NCBI RefSeq assembly: GCF_030035605.1
Contig: NZ_CP106736.1
Span: 1,922,001 to 1,986,000, forward strand
Reading direction: 5' to 3'
DNA: 64,000 bases
Source: Silvimonas soli
GTDB taxonomy: Bacteria > Pseudomonadota > Gammaproteobacteria > Burkholderiales > Chitinibacteraceae
Position numbers and translations under genes: made by a program. Every line of letters begins with the position of its first letter. Position 1 is the stretch's first letter. A model generated the notes under the pieces. It made no database searches and had not been told where the DNA came from. It worked only from the letters and a program-made list of their open reading frames with translations. Positions 36,655 to 45,093 of this stretch are shown here, piece after piece.

Positions 36655-37269
36655 ATGACGACTTCCCGCCTTGAACAAGCTCGCCGCCTGCAAGCCGTGG
36701 CCCAAACCGGGCTGCATTACGCCCGCGATCCGTTCGATATTCAGCGCTACCAGGAAATCGCCGCCATCGCCCATGCCCAGTTGGCCGAGCTGACTGGCGC
36801 GGCCACCACAGAGCAAATCACGCAGTTGTTTATCCCTGAAAAGGGTTATGCCAACCCCAAGCTGGACGTGCGCACCGCCGTGTTCCGGGATGACCGCATT
36901 TTGCTGGTGCGCGAACTGAGCGACGGCTGCTGGACATTGCCCGGAGGCTGGGCCGACGTGGGCTCAACGCCAGCACAGATCGCCGCCCGGGAAGTGCTGG
37001 AAGAAGCGGGTTTTGTAGTGCGCATTAGCCGTTTTATGAAGCTGATCGACATGCACCAGCATGCTCATCCACCCGAGCCGTTCCATATCTGGAAGCTGAT
37101 CTTTCAGGGCGAAATCCTCAGCGAAGGCCAGCCAGACGGGATCGAAACGGATGGCGTGGGTTTCTTTGCGCTCGATGATCTGCCGCCGTTGTCATTGCAA
37201 CGCATCCTGCCCGAGCAGATTGCGCGGCTGTTTGAATTACGGGCCAGCGGCGGGGTTGATTTCGACTGA
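36655..37269 (+). CDS. NUDIX hydrolase with N-terminal NUDIX-associated helical region
   Basis: A 204-residue hydrolase. Residues 1-60 are a helical region seen in one NUDIX subgroup; the NUDIX box is GGWADVGSTPAQIAAREVLEEAGF, with the REVLEEAG metal site intact but Ser where the first Glu of the consensus lies. That position varies in this subgroup and is not itself a main metal ligand. ATG 36655 follows AGGATG. Probably cleaves an ADP-ribose-like or nucleotide-sugar substrate (inferred). Confidence 0.88.
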   Translation: MTTSRLEQARRLQAVAQTGLHYARDPFDIQRYQEIAAIAHAQLAELTGAATTEQITQLFIPEKGYANPKLDVRTAVFRDDRILLVRELSDGCWTLPGGWADVGSTPAQIAAREVLEEAGFVVRISRFMKLIDMHQHAHPPEPFHIWKLIFQGEILSEGQPDGIETDGVGFFALDDLPPLSLQRILPEQIARLFELRASGGVDFD

Positions 37270-37424
37270 TCACACCGGCGGAACAGCATTCACTCACTGC
37301 TATCCAGCGCCAGCACCCGGTTTTTTCTGCGAAACGCCTCCCAAAAGCAAGTCGGCGCGATGGACACCCACGGTCATTCAGGGAAAAATGCTCTTCTTTG
37401 GCAAACCGCAGCGCGCCCTACACC

Positions 37425-38165
37425 ATGCCCACCCAGCTCAGCGTCAATCTCAACAAGATCGCCCTGATCCGCAATTCGCGCGGACGTGATTACCCTTCGG
37501 TGCTGCACTTTGCCCGCCTCGCGCTGGAAAATGGCGCCGCCGGGGTCACCATTCACCCGCGCCCGGATCAACGCCATGCGCGTAATGCCGACGCCTTGGC
37601 ATTGGCCGCGCTGGTACGCGACTTTCCCGGCACCGAGCTGAACATTGAAGGCTATCCTTCGCGCGATTTCCTCGACGTGGTGCTGCAAGCGCGCCCGGCA
37701 CAATGCACGCTGGTGCCGGATGAACCCGGTCAACTGACTTCTGACCATGGCTGGAACATTCGCGAGCGGCTGGATTTTCTCAAACCGGTCGTGGCCGAAC
37801 TGAACGCCGCGGGTATTCGTGTGAGCCTGTTTGTTGACCCGGACGTGGAGCAGATTGCTCTGGCCCCGCAAACCGGCGCGGCGCGAGTCGAGCTTTACAC
37901 CGAAGAATACGCGGTGCGCCATGGCGAAGGCAGCCATGCGCAGGTGCTGGACGCCTACGTGGCGGCTGGTAAAGCAGCGCATCAAGTCGGGTTAGGGCTG
38001 AATGCAGGCCATGACCTTAACCTGCAGAATCTGGGCGATTTTCTGCAGGCGGTGCCGGGCGTGGATGAAGTTTCGATTGGCCATGCGCTGGTGGTGGAGT
38101 CACTGGAAAGCGGTTTTGCCAATGTGGTGCGACAGTACGTCGCCATTTGCCACGCAGCCCGTTAA
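37425..38165 (+). CDS. pdxJ: Pyridoxine 5'-phosphate synthase
   Basis: A 246-residue TIM-barrel enzyme that makes pyridoxine phosphate from deoxyxylulose phosphate and aminoacetone phosphate. PdxJ motifs: LSVNLNKIALIRNSRG, GVTIHPRPDQRHAR, ELNIEGYPSRDFLD, VELYTEEYA and NAGHDLNLQNL. ATG 37425 gives the standard start. It feeds PLP to enzymes such as the deaminase at the window start, though they are not linked. Confidence 0.93.
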   Translation: MPTQLSVNLNKIALIRNSRGRDYPSVLHFARLALENGAAGVTIHPRPDQRHARNADALALAALVRDFPGTELNIEGYPSRDFLDVVLQARPAQCTLVPDEPGQLTSDHGWNIRERLDFLKPVVAELNAAGIRVSLFVDPDVEQIALAPQTGAARVELYTEEYAVRHGEGSHAQVLDAYVAAGKAAHQVGLGLNAGHDLNLQNLGDFLQAVPGVDEVSIGHALVVESLESGFANVVRQYVAICHAAR

Positions 38166-38228
38166 GTCTGCCCATATCCGAGATTGATCCCGCAACTTGT
38201 TTAGCATTTGTCCAGGCAAGGAGCCCCA

Positions 38229-38774
38229 ATGCAGTCCGGCGTTGTAATGCAAGTCAGCGTGAGCGCCAGTCACACTTTCAGCAAACCCAACGTGGTCAGC
38301 ATCCGGCTGTTGGCAGGTTTGGGGGTGGAAGGAGACGCTCACATGGGGACGACGGTTAAGCATCGCTCGCGTGTGGCGGTTGACCCAACCCAGCCCAACT
38401 TGCGCCAGGTGCATCTGATTCACGCCGAACTGCATGACGAATTGCGCGAACGCGGGTTTGATTTGCTGCCGGGGCAAATGGGCGAAAATATCACCACCCG
38501 CGGTATCGATCTGTTGGGTTTGCCGCGAGGAGCCCGTTTGCATATCGGCGAGCAGGCGGTGGTGGAGATTACCGGCCTGCGTAACCCATGTGCGCAACTG
38601 GATCACTATCAACAAGGACTGACGGCCGCTGTGTTGGGGCGAGATGAGGCTGGCAATCTAATACGCAAAGCGGGCGTAATGGGCGTGGTGCTGGTCAGCG
38701 GCGAAACCCATCCCGGCGATACCATTCGGGTCGAGTTGCCACCGCTACCCCACCACAAGCTCGAACGCGTTTAG
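38229..38774 (+). CDS. MOSC-domain protein
   Basis: A 181-residue MOSC-domain protein. The domain is seen in GLGVEGDAHMG, LPGQMGENITTRGIDLLGLPRGARLHIG and ITGLRNPCAQLD with the conserved Cys. MOSC proteins handle sulfur or molybdenum-cofactor-linked chemistry; the exact role is unknown. ATG 38229 follows AAGGAGC. Its stop shares four bases with the convergent hydrolase stop. Confidence 0.88.
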   Translation: MQSGVVMQVSVSASHTFSKPNVVSIRLLAGLGVEGDAHMGTTVKHRSRVAVDPTQPNLRQVHLIHAELHDELRERGFDLLPGQMGENITTRGIDLLGLPRGARLHIGEQAVVEITGLRNPCAQLDHYQQGLTAAVLGRDEAGNLIRKAGVMGVVLVSGETHPGDTIRVELPPLPHHKLERV

Positions 38775-39343
38775 CTAGCCAGACCTTCCAGCACCTCCGC
38801 GGTGCTGCGTACCTGCGACAAACGCGGAAAGATATTCGCGAATGCAAACGCATGTTGTTCGGCATTGGCTGCACTGCAGGCATCTTCTGCAATCACCAGT
38901 GCATAACCGTGCTCCCACGCCGCGCGAGCGGTTGATTCAACACCGATGTTGGTCGAAATCCCGGCCAGCACAATGGTTTTGATGCCACGGCGGCGCAATT
39001 GCAAGTCCAGTTCGGTGCCATAAAATGCGCCCCACTGGCGCTTGGTGATCTTGATATCCTGATCGCTTACTGCCAGGTCTGCGGCAAATTCCAGCCAGTT
39101 GGCCGGCAAAGTGGCAGCGGGCGAAGGCCTATCCACCGGCTGCTTAAGCGCATCGGCAAAGTCACCGGCCCAGCCCACGCGGACCAGCACGACAGGAGCG
39201 CCCAACTCACGGAAGCGCCGAGCCAAAGCATCACCATGCTCTACCACCGTTTGCGCGGTGTGCGGGCCGCCAGCAAACGGCAGAATGCCTTGTTGCAGAT
39301 CAATCAACACCAATGCGGTGGTTTGTGGATCAAGCTTTACCAT
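38771..39343 (-). CDS. Isochorismatase-family hydrolase lacking the usual cysteine
   Basis: A 190-residue isochorismatase-fold protein. ALVLIDLQQGI carries the conserved Asp and KRQWGAFYGTELD the Lys region, but at the nucleophile position the sequence is GISTNIGVESTAR, with Gly where cysteine hydrolases have Cys. It may act like true isochorismatases, which also lack Cys, or be altered. ATG 39343 follows GGAG. Divergent from a TetR gene with shared operators. Confidence 0.88.
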   Translation of the reverse strand: MVKLDPQTTALVLIDLQQGILPFAGGPHTAQTVVEHGDALARRFRELGAPVVLVRVGWAGDFADALKQPVDRPSPAATLPANWLEFAADLAVSDQDIKITKRQWGAFYGTELDLQLRRRGIKTIVLAGISTNIGVESTARAAWEHGYALVIAEDACSAANAEQHAFAFANIFPRLSQVRSTAEVLEGLAS

Positions 39344-39364
39344 GTTGTTGGACTCCATCATTAT

Positions 39365-39408
39365 GTGAGGAACTCCTCACAAAAACGAGTATATGAGGAT
39401 GACCTCAC
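39365..39408. promoter_or_regulatory. Twin TetR-type operators between divergent genes
   Basis: GTGAGGA-AC-TCCTCAC (39365-39380) and TGAGG-ATGA-CCTCA (39394-39407), centres 28 bp apart. The second overlaps the TetR start codon at 39393. Shared half-site TGAGG. Confidence 0.7.
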
Positions 39409-40022
39409 AAAACGCAAGTATTACCGCCAAACAACCACAGCGCGAACGCGGTCGCCAACGGGTTGCCGCCCTGCTGGACGCAGCCGCCAGCCTGTTCGCA
39501 AACAAAGGCTTTGAAGCGACCACCATGACCGGGATTGCCGCGCAGGCAGGGGCATCCATCGGCTCGCTCTATCAGTTTTTCCCCACCAAAGAACATGTGG
39601 CGGATGCAATCCTGACCGAACACGCGACTGATCTCCACTTGCAAATGAGTGCCTTGGCGGCACGGGCCAACAGCCTGAGTCTGCAAGAAACAGGGTCACA
39701 GCTATTCGCCGCGCTGATCGAGTTTCGCGCCGCACATCCTGCCTTTGCTGTTCTGGTAGAAGCACGAGGCGCACCTTTCGTGCGCGCCAGCGGCATTCGC
39801 CAACGCTTGCGCGAGCAAGTGCTGGATATCTTGCGCCACAAAGCCCCGGCCATAAGCGATGAGGAACTTACGCCTATTGCCATTGCGATCCTGCAAATCA
39901 TGAAAGCCGCGGTAGCACTCAACGGTGAAACTGATCTCCCCCAGCGCGACGCCGCGCTGCAAGCTTTACGCGAGATGCTGCTAGGGTGGATAACAAGCCG
40001 CTTAGGACCAGCTACGTCCTGA
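39393..40022 (+). CDS. TetR-family repressor
   Basis: A 209-residue regulator. N-terminal helix-turn-helix: RQRVAALLDAAASLFANKGFEATTMTGIAAQAGASIGSLYQFFPTKEHV. The C-terminal ligand domain is of unknown specificity. ATG 39393 or the ATG at 39399 could start; both lie in the twin operator, so the protein probably represses itself and the divergent hydrolase. Confidence 0.9.
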   Translation: MRMTSQNASITAKQPQRERGRQRVAALLDAAASLFANKGFEATTMTGIAAQAGASIGSLYQFFPTKEHVADAILTEHATDLHLQMSALAARANSLSLQETGSQLFAALIEFRAAHPAFAVLVEARGAPFVRASGIRQRLREQVLDILRHKAPAISDEELTPIAIAILQIMKAAVALNGETDLPQRDAALQALREMLLGWITSRLGPATS

Positions 40023-40176
40023 AAACTGATGTCTTGGGCAGACCCGCTTCTGTGTCGGGGCTCAGCATGGAAAAGCTGTCCAGAATTCGTACTGGGGGGC
40101 ATTCTTCACGCCACTCATTTTTATCGTAATTGACCGGCATCAAACAGCAGCGGCTTCCGACTATCGCCCTCGCCAA

Positions 40177-40192
40177 ACACTATATATGGTGT
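40177..40192. promoter_or_regulatory. NrdR box 1
   Basis: ACACTATATATGGTGT closely fits the NrdR consensus ACACWATATATWGTGT. It lies 38 bp before the nrdD start. Confidence 0.85.
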
Positions 40193-40208
40193 CGTTAATT
40201 GATTAATT

Positions 40209-40224
40209 AACCATATATAGAGGT
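40209..40224. promoter_or_regulatory. NrdR box 2
   Basis: AACCATATATAGAGGT, centred 32 bp from box 1, about three helical turns, the usual NrdR spacing. It ends six bases before the nrdD start, where it could block initiation. The AT-rich spacer includes TTGATTAATTAA, only half of an FNR site. Confidence 0.8.
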
Positions 40225-40230
40225 TTTATC

Positions 40231-42225
40231 GTGACCACTCAGCCACTCTACGTGCGCAAACGCGACGGCCGTATCGTCCCCTTTGAAGCGGCCAAAATCG
40301 CTAGCGCGCTTGAGCGGGCAGCGCAGTTGAGTGGCGAATTCAATGCACCCCAGGCGCTGGAACTGGCCCAACTGGTCACCGGGCGTCTGGCCGGAACCAA
40401 TGCGCCGGGCATTGAGGCGATTCAGGATCAGGTTGAAGAAGCGCTGCTGGAGCAGCACCACCTGCAAACAGCGCGGGCCTATATCGCCTATCGCAGCCAG
40501 CATGCCCGCCTGCGCGCTGACACCCGTACCGTGGTGGACGTTGAATCCAGCATCAACGAATATCTGAACCAGTCTGATTGGCGTGTGAATGCCAATGCCA
40601 ACCAGGGCTGGAGTCTGGGTGGCATGATCCTGAACACCAGCGGCAAGGTCATTGCCAATTACTGGCTCAACCACGTTTATCCTCCGGAAATCGGCGCGGC
40701 ACATCGCTCGGGTGCGATCCACATCCATGATCTGGACATGCTCTCCGGCTATTGCGCCGGTTGGTCGCTGCGCCGCTTGCTGCACGAAGGCTTCAATGGC
40801 GTGCCGGGCAAAGTGGACGCCACGCCGCCCAAGCATATGTCCAGCGCCATCGGCCAGATCGTCAACTTCCTTGGCACGCTGCAAAACGAATGGGCTGGCG
40901 CGCAGGCGTTCTCCTCTTTCGATACCTATATGGCGCCGTTTATCCGCGTCGACCAGCTCAGCTTCAAGCAGGTCAAACAGTACATTCAAGAACTGATCTA
41001 CAACCTGAACGTGCCTAGCCGCTGGGGTACGCAGACGCCGTTTACCAATCTGACCTTTGACTGGGTTTGCCCGGAAGATCTGCGCGAGCAAATCCCGTAT
41101 GTGGGCGGCCAGGAAATGCCGTTCAGCTATGGCGAACTGCAAGCCGAGATGGATATGATCAACCGCGCCTACATCGAAGTGATGATGGAAGGCGATGCGC
41201 TGGGCCGCGTGTTCACCTTTCCGATCCCCACCTACAACATCACCAAAGACTTCGATTGGGATCACCCCAACACCGTTTTGCTGTTCGAAATGACTGCCAA
41301 ATACGGCCTGCCCTACTTTCAGAACTTTTTGAACAGTGATCTGGAGCCGCACATGGTGCGCTCCATGTGCTGCCGTTTGCAGCTGGATTTGCGCGAGCTG
41401 CTCAAGCGCGGCAACGGGCTGTTTGGCTCAGCCGAGCAAACCGGCAGTCTTGGCGTGGTGACGCTTAATTGCGCCCGCATTGGCTACGAATTCAAGGGGG
41501 ATGAAGTCGGTGCTTTTGCCCGCGTAGATGAATTGATGGAACTGGCCAAACAAAGCCTGGAAATCAAACGCAAACTGATCGATCGGCTGATTGCGGGCGG
41601 CCTCTATCCCTATACCAAGCGCTATCTTGGTACGCTGCGCAACCACTTCAGCACGCTGGGTGTGAACGGCGTCAACGAAATGATCCGCAACTTCACCTGC
41701 GACGAACACGACATCACCACGCCGCGGGGTTACGACTTTGCCAACCGGCTTATGGATCACATTCGTGATCAGATGACGACATTCCAGGAAGAAACCGGCC
41801 ATCTGTACAACCTGGAAGCCACGCCAGCCGAAGGCACCACCTACCGCTTTGCCAAAGAAGACAAACGCCGTTATCCGGAAATACTGCAAGCGGGCACCGT
41901 GGCGCAACCGTATTACACCAACTCCACCCAATTGCCGGTGGGTTATACCGACGACCCGTTCGAAGCGCTGGCGCGCCAGGAAGTACTGCAGCGCAAATAC
42001 ACCGGCGGCACGGTACTGCATCTGTATATGAACGAGGCCATCTCCAGCGCCGACGCCTGCCGCACCTTGGTTAAACGTGCGCTGGCGAATTACCGGCTGC
42101 CCTATGTGACGATTTCGCCCACTTTTTCAATCTGCCCCAAGCACGGCTATTTGAGCGGACACCATGAGTTCTGCCCGAAATGTGATGCCGACTTGATTAG
42201 CAAAAAGCAGCCCTGCTGCGCCTAG
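40231..42225 (+). CDS. nrdD: Anaerobic ribonucleoside-triphosphate reductase, catalytic chain without radical domain
   Basis: A 664-residue class III reductase making deoxynucleotides without oxygen. GTG start at 40231. An ATP-cone (VRKRDGRIVPFEAAKIASALERA) occupies about 1-95; the fold has GYCAGWSL (Cys175) and MVRSMCCRLQLD (Cys380/381). The zinc-ribbon-like end is ICPKHGYLSGHHEFCPKC (Cys635, 648, 651) and the chain stops at QPCCA. The glycyl-radical motif that ends normal NrdD proteins is absent; it is encoded separately at 42354-42542. NrdR boxes precede the gene. Confidence 0.95.
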   Translation: MTTQPLYVRKRDGRIVPFEAAKIASALERAAQLSGEFNAPQALELAQLVTGRLAGTNAPGIEAIQDQVEEALLEQHHLQTARAYIAYRSQHARLRADTRTVVDVESSINEYLNQSDWRVNANANQGWSLGGMILNTSGKVIANYWLNHVYPPEIGAAHRSGAIHIHDLDMLSGYCAGWSLRRLLHEGFNGVPGKVDATPPKHMSSAIGQIVNFLGTLQNEWAGAQAFSSFDTYMAPFIRVDQLSFKQVKQYIQELIYNLNVPSRWGTQTPFTNLTFDWVCPEDLREQIPYVGGQEMPFSYGELQAEMDMINRAYIEVMMEGDALGRVFTFPIPTYNITKDFDWDHPNTVLLFEMTAKYGLPYFQNFLNSDLEPHMVRSMCCRLQLDLRELLKRGNGLFGSAEQTGSLGVVTLNCARIGYEFKGDEVGAFARVDELMELAKQSLEIKRKLIDRLIAGGLYPYTKRYLGTLRNHFSTLGVNGVNEMIRNFTCDEHDITTPRGYDFANRLMDHIRDQMTTFQEETGHLYNLEATPAEGTTYRFAKEDKRRYPEILQAGTVAQPYYTNSTQLPVGYTDDPFEALARQEVLQRKYTGGTVLHLYMNEAISSADACRTLVKRALANYRLPYVTISPTFSICPKHGYLSGHHEFCPKCDADLISKKQPCCA

Positions 42226-42250
42226 GTTTGCTGCATGTGCATGCAGCGCA

Positions 42251-42300
42251 CGCGGCTGAACGGTTGCCACGGAATTCCAGCCGCGTTCTTTTCTTCTCTT
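42251..42300 (+). terminator. Terminator-like hairpin between nrdD and the radical-domain gene
   Basis: CGCGGCTG (42251-42258) pairs with CAGCCGCG (42278-42285), followed by a T-rich tail TTCTTTTCTTCTCTT. A second inverted repeat, GCTGCATG/CATGCAGC, is at 42230-42247. Readthrough would be needed to express the downstream genes from the nrdD promoter. Confidence 0.6.
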
Positions 42301-42353
42301 CCAACCCAAAACCCAAGCAATCCTTTGGGCCAGTGATCTAACAGGAGCACGCC

Positions 42354-42542
42354 ATGAACGACCTCAACATCCAGCAACATCTGCACAACGCCACAGCCCA
42401 AGCCATTCAGCTCAAAGGTGAAGAACGCACCCGTTGCGAAGTGTGGACACGAGTAATGGGTTATCACCGGCCCGTTTCCGCATTCAATATCGGTAAACAG
42501 GGTGAGTTCGCCGAACGCCAATTCTTTACCGAGCAACATTGA
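42354..42542 (+). CDS. Stand-alone glycyl-radical domain of NrdD
   Basis: A 62-residue protein whose second half, CEVWTRVMGYHRPVSAFN, is the C-terminal radical domain of class III reductases; Gly36 in RVMGY is the expected radical site. The first 25 residues are a new helical lead. It has its own strong ribosome site (AACAGGAG before ATG 42354) and lies 128 bp after nrdD and 22 bp before nrdG. It presumably binds NrdD and is activated by NrdG, comparable in concept to GrcA/YfiD with pyruvate formate-lyase. Homology is clear; the mode of action is inferred. Confidence 0.88.
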   Translation: MNDLNIQQHLHNATAQAIQLKGEERTRCEVWTRVMGYHRPVSAFNIGKQGEFAERQFFTEQH

Positions 42543-42564
42543 ATAACATCAAGAGCACACCGAT

Positions 42565-43293
42565 ATGACCATGCCAGACGAACACGCGCCTCATCCACCC
42601 AAGCTGGGCGGACTTGTGCCGTTCTCCAGTTGCGACTATCCGGGCAAGCTCGCTTGCGTAGTGTTCATCTCTGGCTGCCCCTGGCGTTGTCACTATTGTC
42701 ATAATCCGCACCTGCAAACGCGCAGCAAAACACCAACCGAACCCGCTTGGGATGATATCGTCAACTGGCTGGAGGGACGCAAAGGCTTGCTGGATGCCGT
42801 GGTCTTTTGTGGCGGCGAGCCGCTAACCGAGCGCTGGTTGCCGTTGATGATGGCGCAAGTCAAAGCCATGGGGTTCGAGGTAGCGTTGCATACCGGCGGC
42901 GCCTATCCGGAGCGACTGAAACAATGCCTGCCTTATCTGGACTGGGTGGGCTTTGATGTCAAAGCCCCCTTTGCCGAATATGAAGGCGTAACGCAGATTC
43001 GCGCAAGTGGCGACCCGGCGCGCGAATCGCTAGGGCTCATACGCGATAGCGGCGTGGCCTATGAGTGCCGCACCACCATCCACCCATCCTTGCTGAACGA
43101 CGATGCCTTGCTGCGGCTGGCCGGAACATTGGCGGTTTATGGCGTGCAAGACTTCGTGCTGCAACCTTTCCGGCCCAATGGCTGCGCCTCCAGCCAATTG
43201 CTGCAACAACCGGCACCAGCCGATTATCCAAGCCCCGTCACTTTGCAGCAGCTAAGTAAACTGGTGCCCGGAACTCGTATAAGGGCGCATTAA
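42565..43293 (+). CDS. nrdG: Radical-SAM activase of anaerobic ribonucleotide reductase
   Basis: A 242-residue radical SAM enzyme that places the glycyl radical on the reductase. The cluster motif CPWRCHYCHNP (CxxxCxxC) is near residue 38, followed by FCGGEPL. Its SSCDYPGKLACVVFISGC lead matches the longer NrdG type. ATG 42565 or 42571. It sits directly after the separate radical-domain gene. Confidence 0.92.
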   Translation: MTMPDEHAPHPPKLGGLVPFSSCDYPGKLACVVFISGCPWRCHYCHNPHLQTRSKTPTEPAWDDIVNWLEGRKGLLDAVVFCGGEPLTERWLPLMMAQVKAMGFEVALHTGGAYPERLKQCLPYLDWVGFDVKAPFAEYEGVTQIRASGDPARESLGLIRDSGVAYECRTTIHPSLLNDDALLRLAGTLAVYGVQDFVLQPFRPNGCASSQLLQQPAPADYPSPVTLQQLSKLVPGTRIRAH

Positions 43294-43345
43294 TCACCGC
43301 CCATCTCGTGATTTTTATACACGGCATCATCAGCGCAGCAACGCC

Positions 43346-43359
43346 TTGATCTAGATCAA
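43346..43359. promoter_or_regulatory. FNR/ANR box (consensus)
   Basis: TTGATCTAGATCAA is an exact TTGAT-N4-ATCAA site, 76 bp upstream of the flavin oxidoreductase start. Confidence 0.75.
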
Positions 43360-43434
43360 AATCACTCGACGACCAAACCCGCAGACTCCCACCCCTCAAC
43401 AAAGAAAACGCCATTGTGGCGGGAGATCGCATTC

Positions 43435-44607
43435 ATGCTGCACCACACTTTCAAACCGCTGCTCATCAAGGGTAAAGCGCTGCTACCAATCGTGCAGGGC
43501 GGGATGGGGGTTGGTATCTCGGCCCACAAACTGGCCGGTGCCGTTGCCAAAGAAGGCGCGCTAGGCACCATCGCTTCTGTTGATCTGCGTCATCATCACC
43601 CAGACCTGCTGGAGCAAAGCAAAGCAACAAAAGTTCAAGCCGAACTGGATGCCTTGAACTTTGAGGCGTTAGCTCGTGAAGTAAAGCTGGCCAAGGCCAC
43701 TGCACAAGGTAACGGTTTGATTGCCGTGAACGTGATGAAAGCGGTTGCTTCCAATACCGACTACGTGCGCGCCGCCTGCGAAGCCGGCACCGACGCCATC
43801 GTCATGGGCGCGGGCCTGCCGCTGGATTTGCCGGAAGTCACCGCAGACCACCCGAACGTGGCGCTGGTGCCGATCCTCTCGGACAGCCGCGGCATCAACG
43901 TGGTTCTGAAAAAATGGCTCAAAAAGAACCGTTTGCCCGATGCCATTGTGATCGAACACCCGGCCCACGCCGGTGGCCATCTGGGTGCCACCAAGATCGA
44001 AGAAATTCATAACGAGAAATTTGATTTCGACCGTGTCCTCACCGAAACCCATCAAATCTTCAAAGACCTGGGTCTGGAAAGCGCACGCATCCCGTTGATC
44101 GTCGCCGGTGGCATCAACAGCCACGAAAAAGTACTGCATTATCTGAACAGCGGCGCCAGTGGCGTGCAGTTGGGCACCGCCTTTGCCGTTACAGAAGAAG
44201 GCGATGCTCATGCCAATTTCAAAGAAGTGCTGGCCAACGCTCGCGATGAAGACATCGTCGAGTTCATGAGTGTGGCCGGTCTGCCCGCCCGTGCCGTGCT
44301 CACACCATGGCTGAAGAACTACATCAATCGCGAAGTGCGTCTGCAATCCAACGCCAAGGCTGATCCGGCCCGTTGCACTCAAGGCATGAACTGTTTGTCG
44401 GTCTGCGGCCTGCGCGATGGCTTGGCTAAAGTCGGCCAGTTCTGCATCGACCTGAAACTAGCCGCAGCCATGCGCGGTGAGGTGAACCGGGGCTTGTTCT
44501 TCCGCGGCGCCGACAGCCTGCCCTTCGGCAGCGCCATCCGACCGGTGCGTGAGCTGATCGACTACCTACTCACCGGCCAACGCCCGCAAAATCTGGCGGC
44601 AATCTGA
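43435..44607 (+). CDS. NAD(P)H-dependent flavin oxidoreductase / nitronate monooxygenase-like
   Basis: A 390-residue FMN TIM-barrel protein of the NMO/FabK-like family. Motifs: PIVQGGMGVGIS, VNVMKAV, GADAIVMGAGLPLDLPE-like region, EHPAHAGGHLG, PLIVAGGI and GASGVQLGTAF for FMN phosphate. The C-terminal CTQGMNCLSVCGLRDG is cysteine-rich. ATG 43435 follows GGGAGA. A consensus FNR site upstream suggests use under low oxygen, odd for a monooxygenase, so the real reaction may differ. Confidence 0.85.
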   Translation: MLHHTFKPLLIKGKALLPIVQGGMGVGISAHKLAGAVAKEGALGTIASVDLRHHHPDLLEQSKATKVQAELDALNFEALAREVKLAKATAQGNGLIAVNVMKAVASNTDYVRAACEAGTDAIVMGAGLPLDLPEVTADHPNVALVPILSDSRGINVVLKKWLKKNRLPDAIVIEHPAHAGGHLGATKIEEIHNEKFDFDRVLTETHQIFKDLGLESARIPLIVAGGINSHEKVLHYLNSGASGVQLGTAFAVTEEGDAHANFKEVLANARDEDIVEFMSVAGLPARAVLTPWLKNYINREVRLQSNAKADPARCTQGMNCLSVCGLRDGLAKVGQFCIDLKLAAAMRGEVNRGLFFRGADSLPFGSAIRPVRELIDYLLTGQRPQNLAAI

Positions 44608-44696
44608 TCGCTCTTTGGCGGGATTCCCAGAGCTATATAAGAGAAATCTGACGAATTAGAGAAATTGAAGGTGACGAAAAACGTCACTTTGATGAG

Positions 44697-44735
44697 AAAG
44701 GCCGGATTGTGCAAACAACCGGCCTTTTGTTTTGC
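44697..44735 (+). terminator. Intrinsic terminator after the flavin oxidoreductase
   Basis: Stem AAAGGCCGG / CCGGCCTTT (44697-44705, 44719-44727) then TGTTTTG. A smaller hairpin GTGACG/CGTCAC lies at 44671-44687. Confidence 0.85.
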
Positions 44736-44831
44736 CATAAAATTCCCACCACTCGTCGCCGCCTGGCGCAAACGCCCTGGCACGCAGCCGTAACAAATCC
44801 CGTCGCAAATCCACCCATTCCTGCAGGCCCA

Positions 44832-44864
44832 AAACAAAAAGGGCCAGGCTGAAAGCCTGACCCC
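44832..44864 (-). terminator. Terminator of the tRNA-Thr gene
   Basis: On the minus strand GGGTCAGGCTTTCAGCCTGGCCC forms a hairpin followed by TTTTTGTTTT, just after the tRNA CCA end. Confidence 0.8.
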
Positions 44865-44873
44865 TGCTGCATC

Positions 44874-44949
<76 letters not shown>

Positions 44950-45093
44950 AAGAGCCGGCATTATAAGCAACTTTGCAAGGGATACCAACCCGGGCACAAT
45001 GCGCCGGCGGCATACAGGACACTGGCATGGCTTTTGCTCAATAGCTACTGCGCGGGTACGCCGCACACCAACAAATATTTTTGGAGATTGAAC

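Noticed and set aside
36655..37269. Broken NUDIX box (Ser in place of the first Glu)
   Set aside because: This position varies in the subgroup, and the metal-binding REVLEEAG is intact, so the enzyme is probably functional.
40199..40212. FNR site between the NrdR boxes (TTGATTAATTAACC)
   Set aside because: Only the left half matches TTGAT; the right half does not fit ATCAA.
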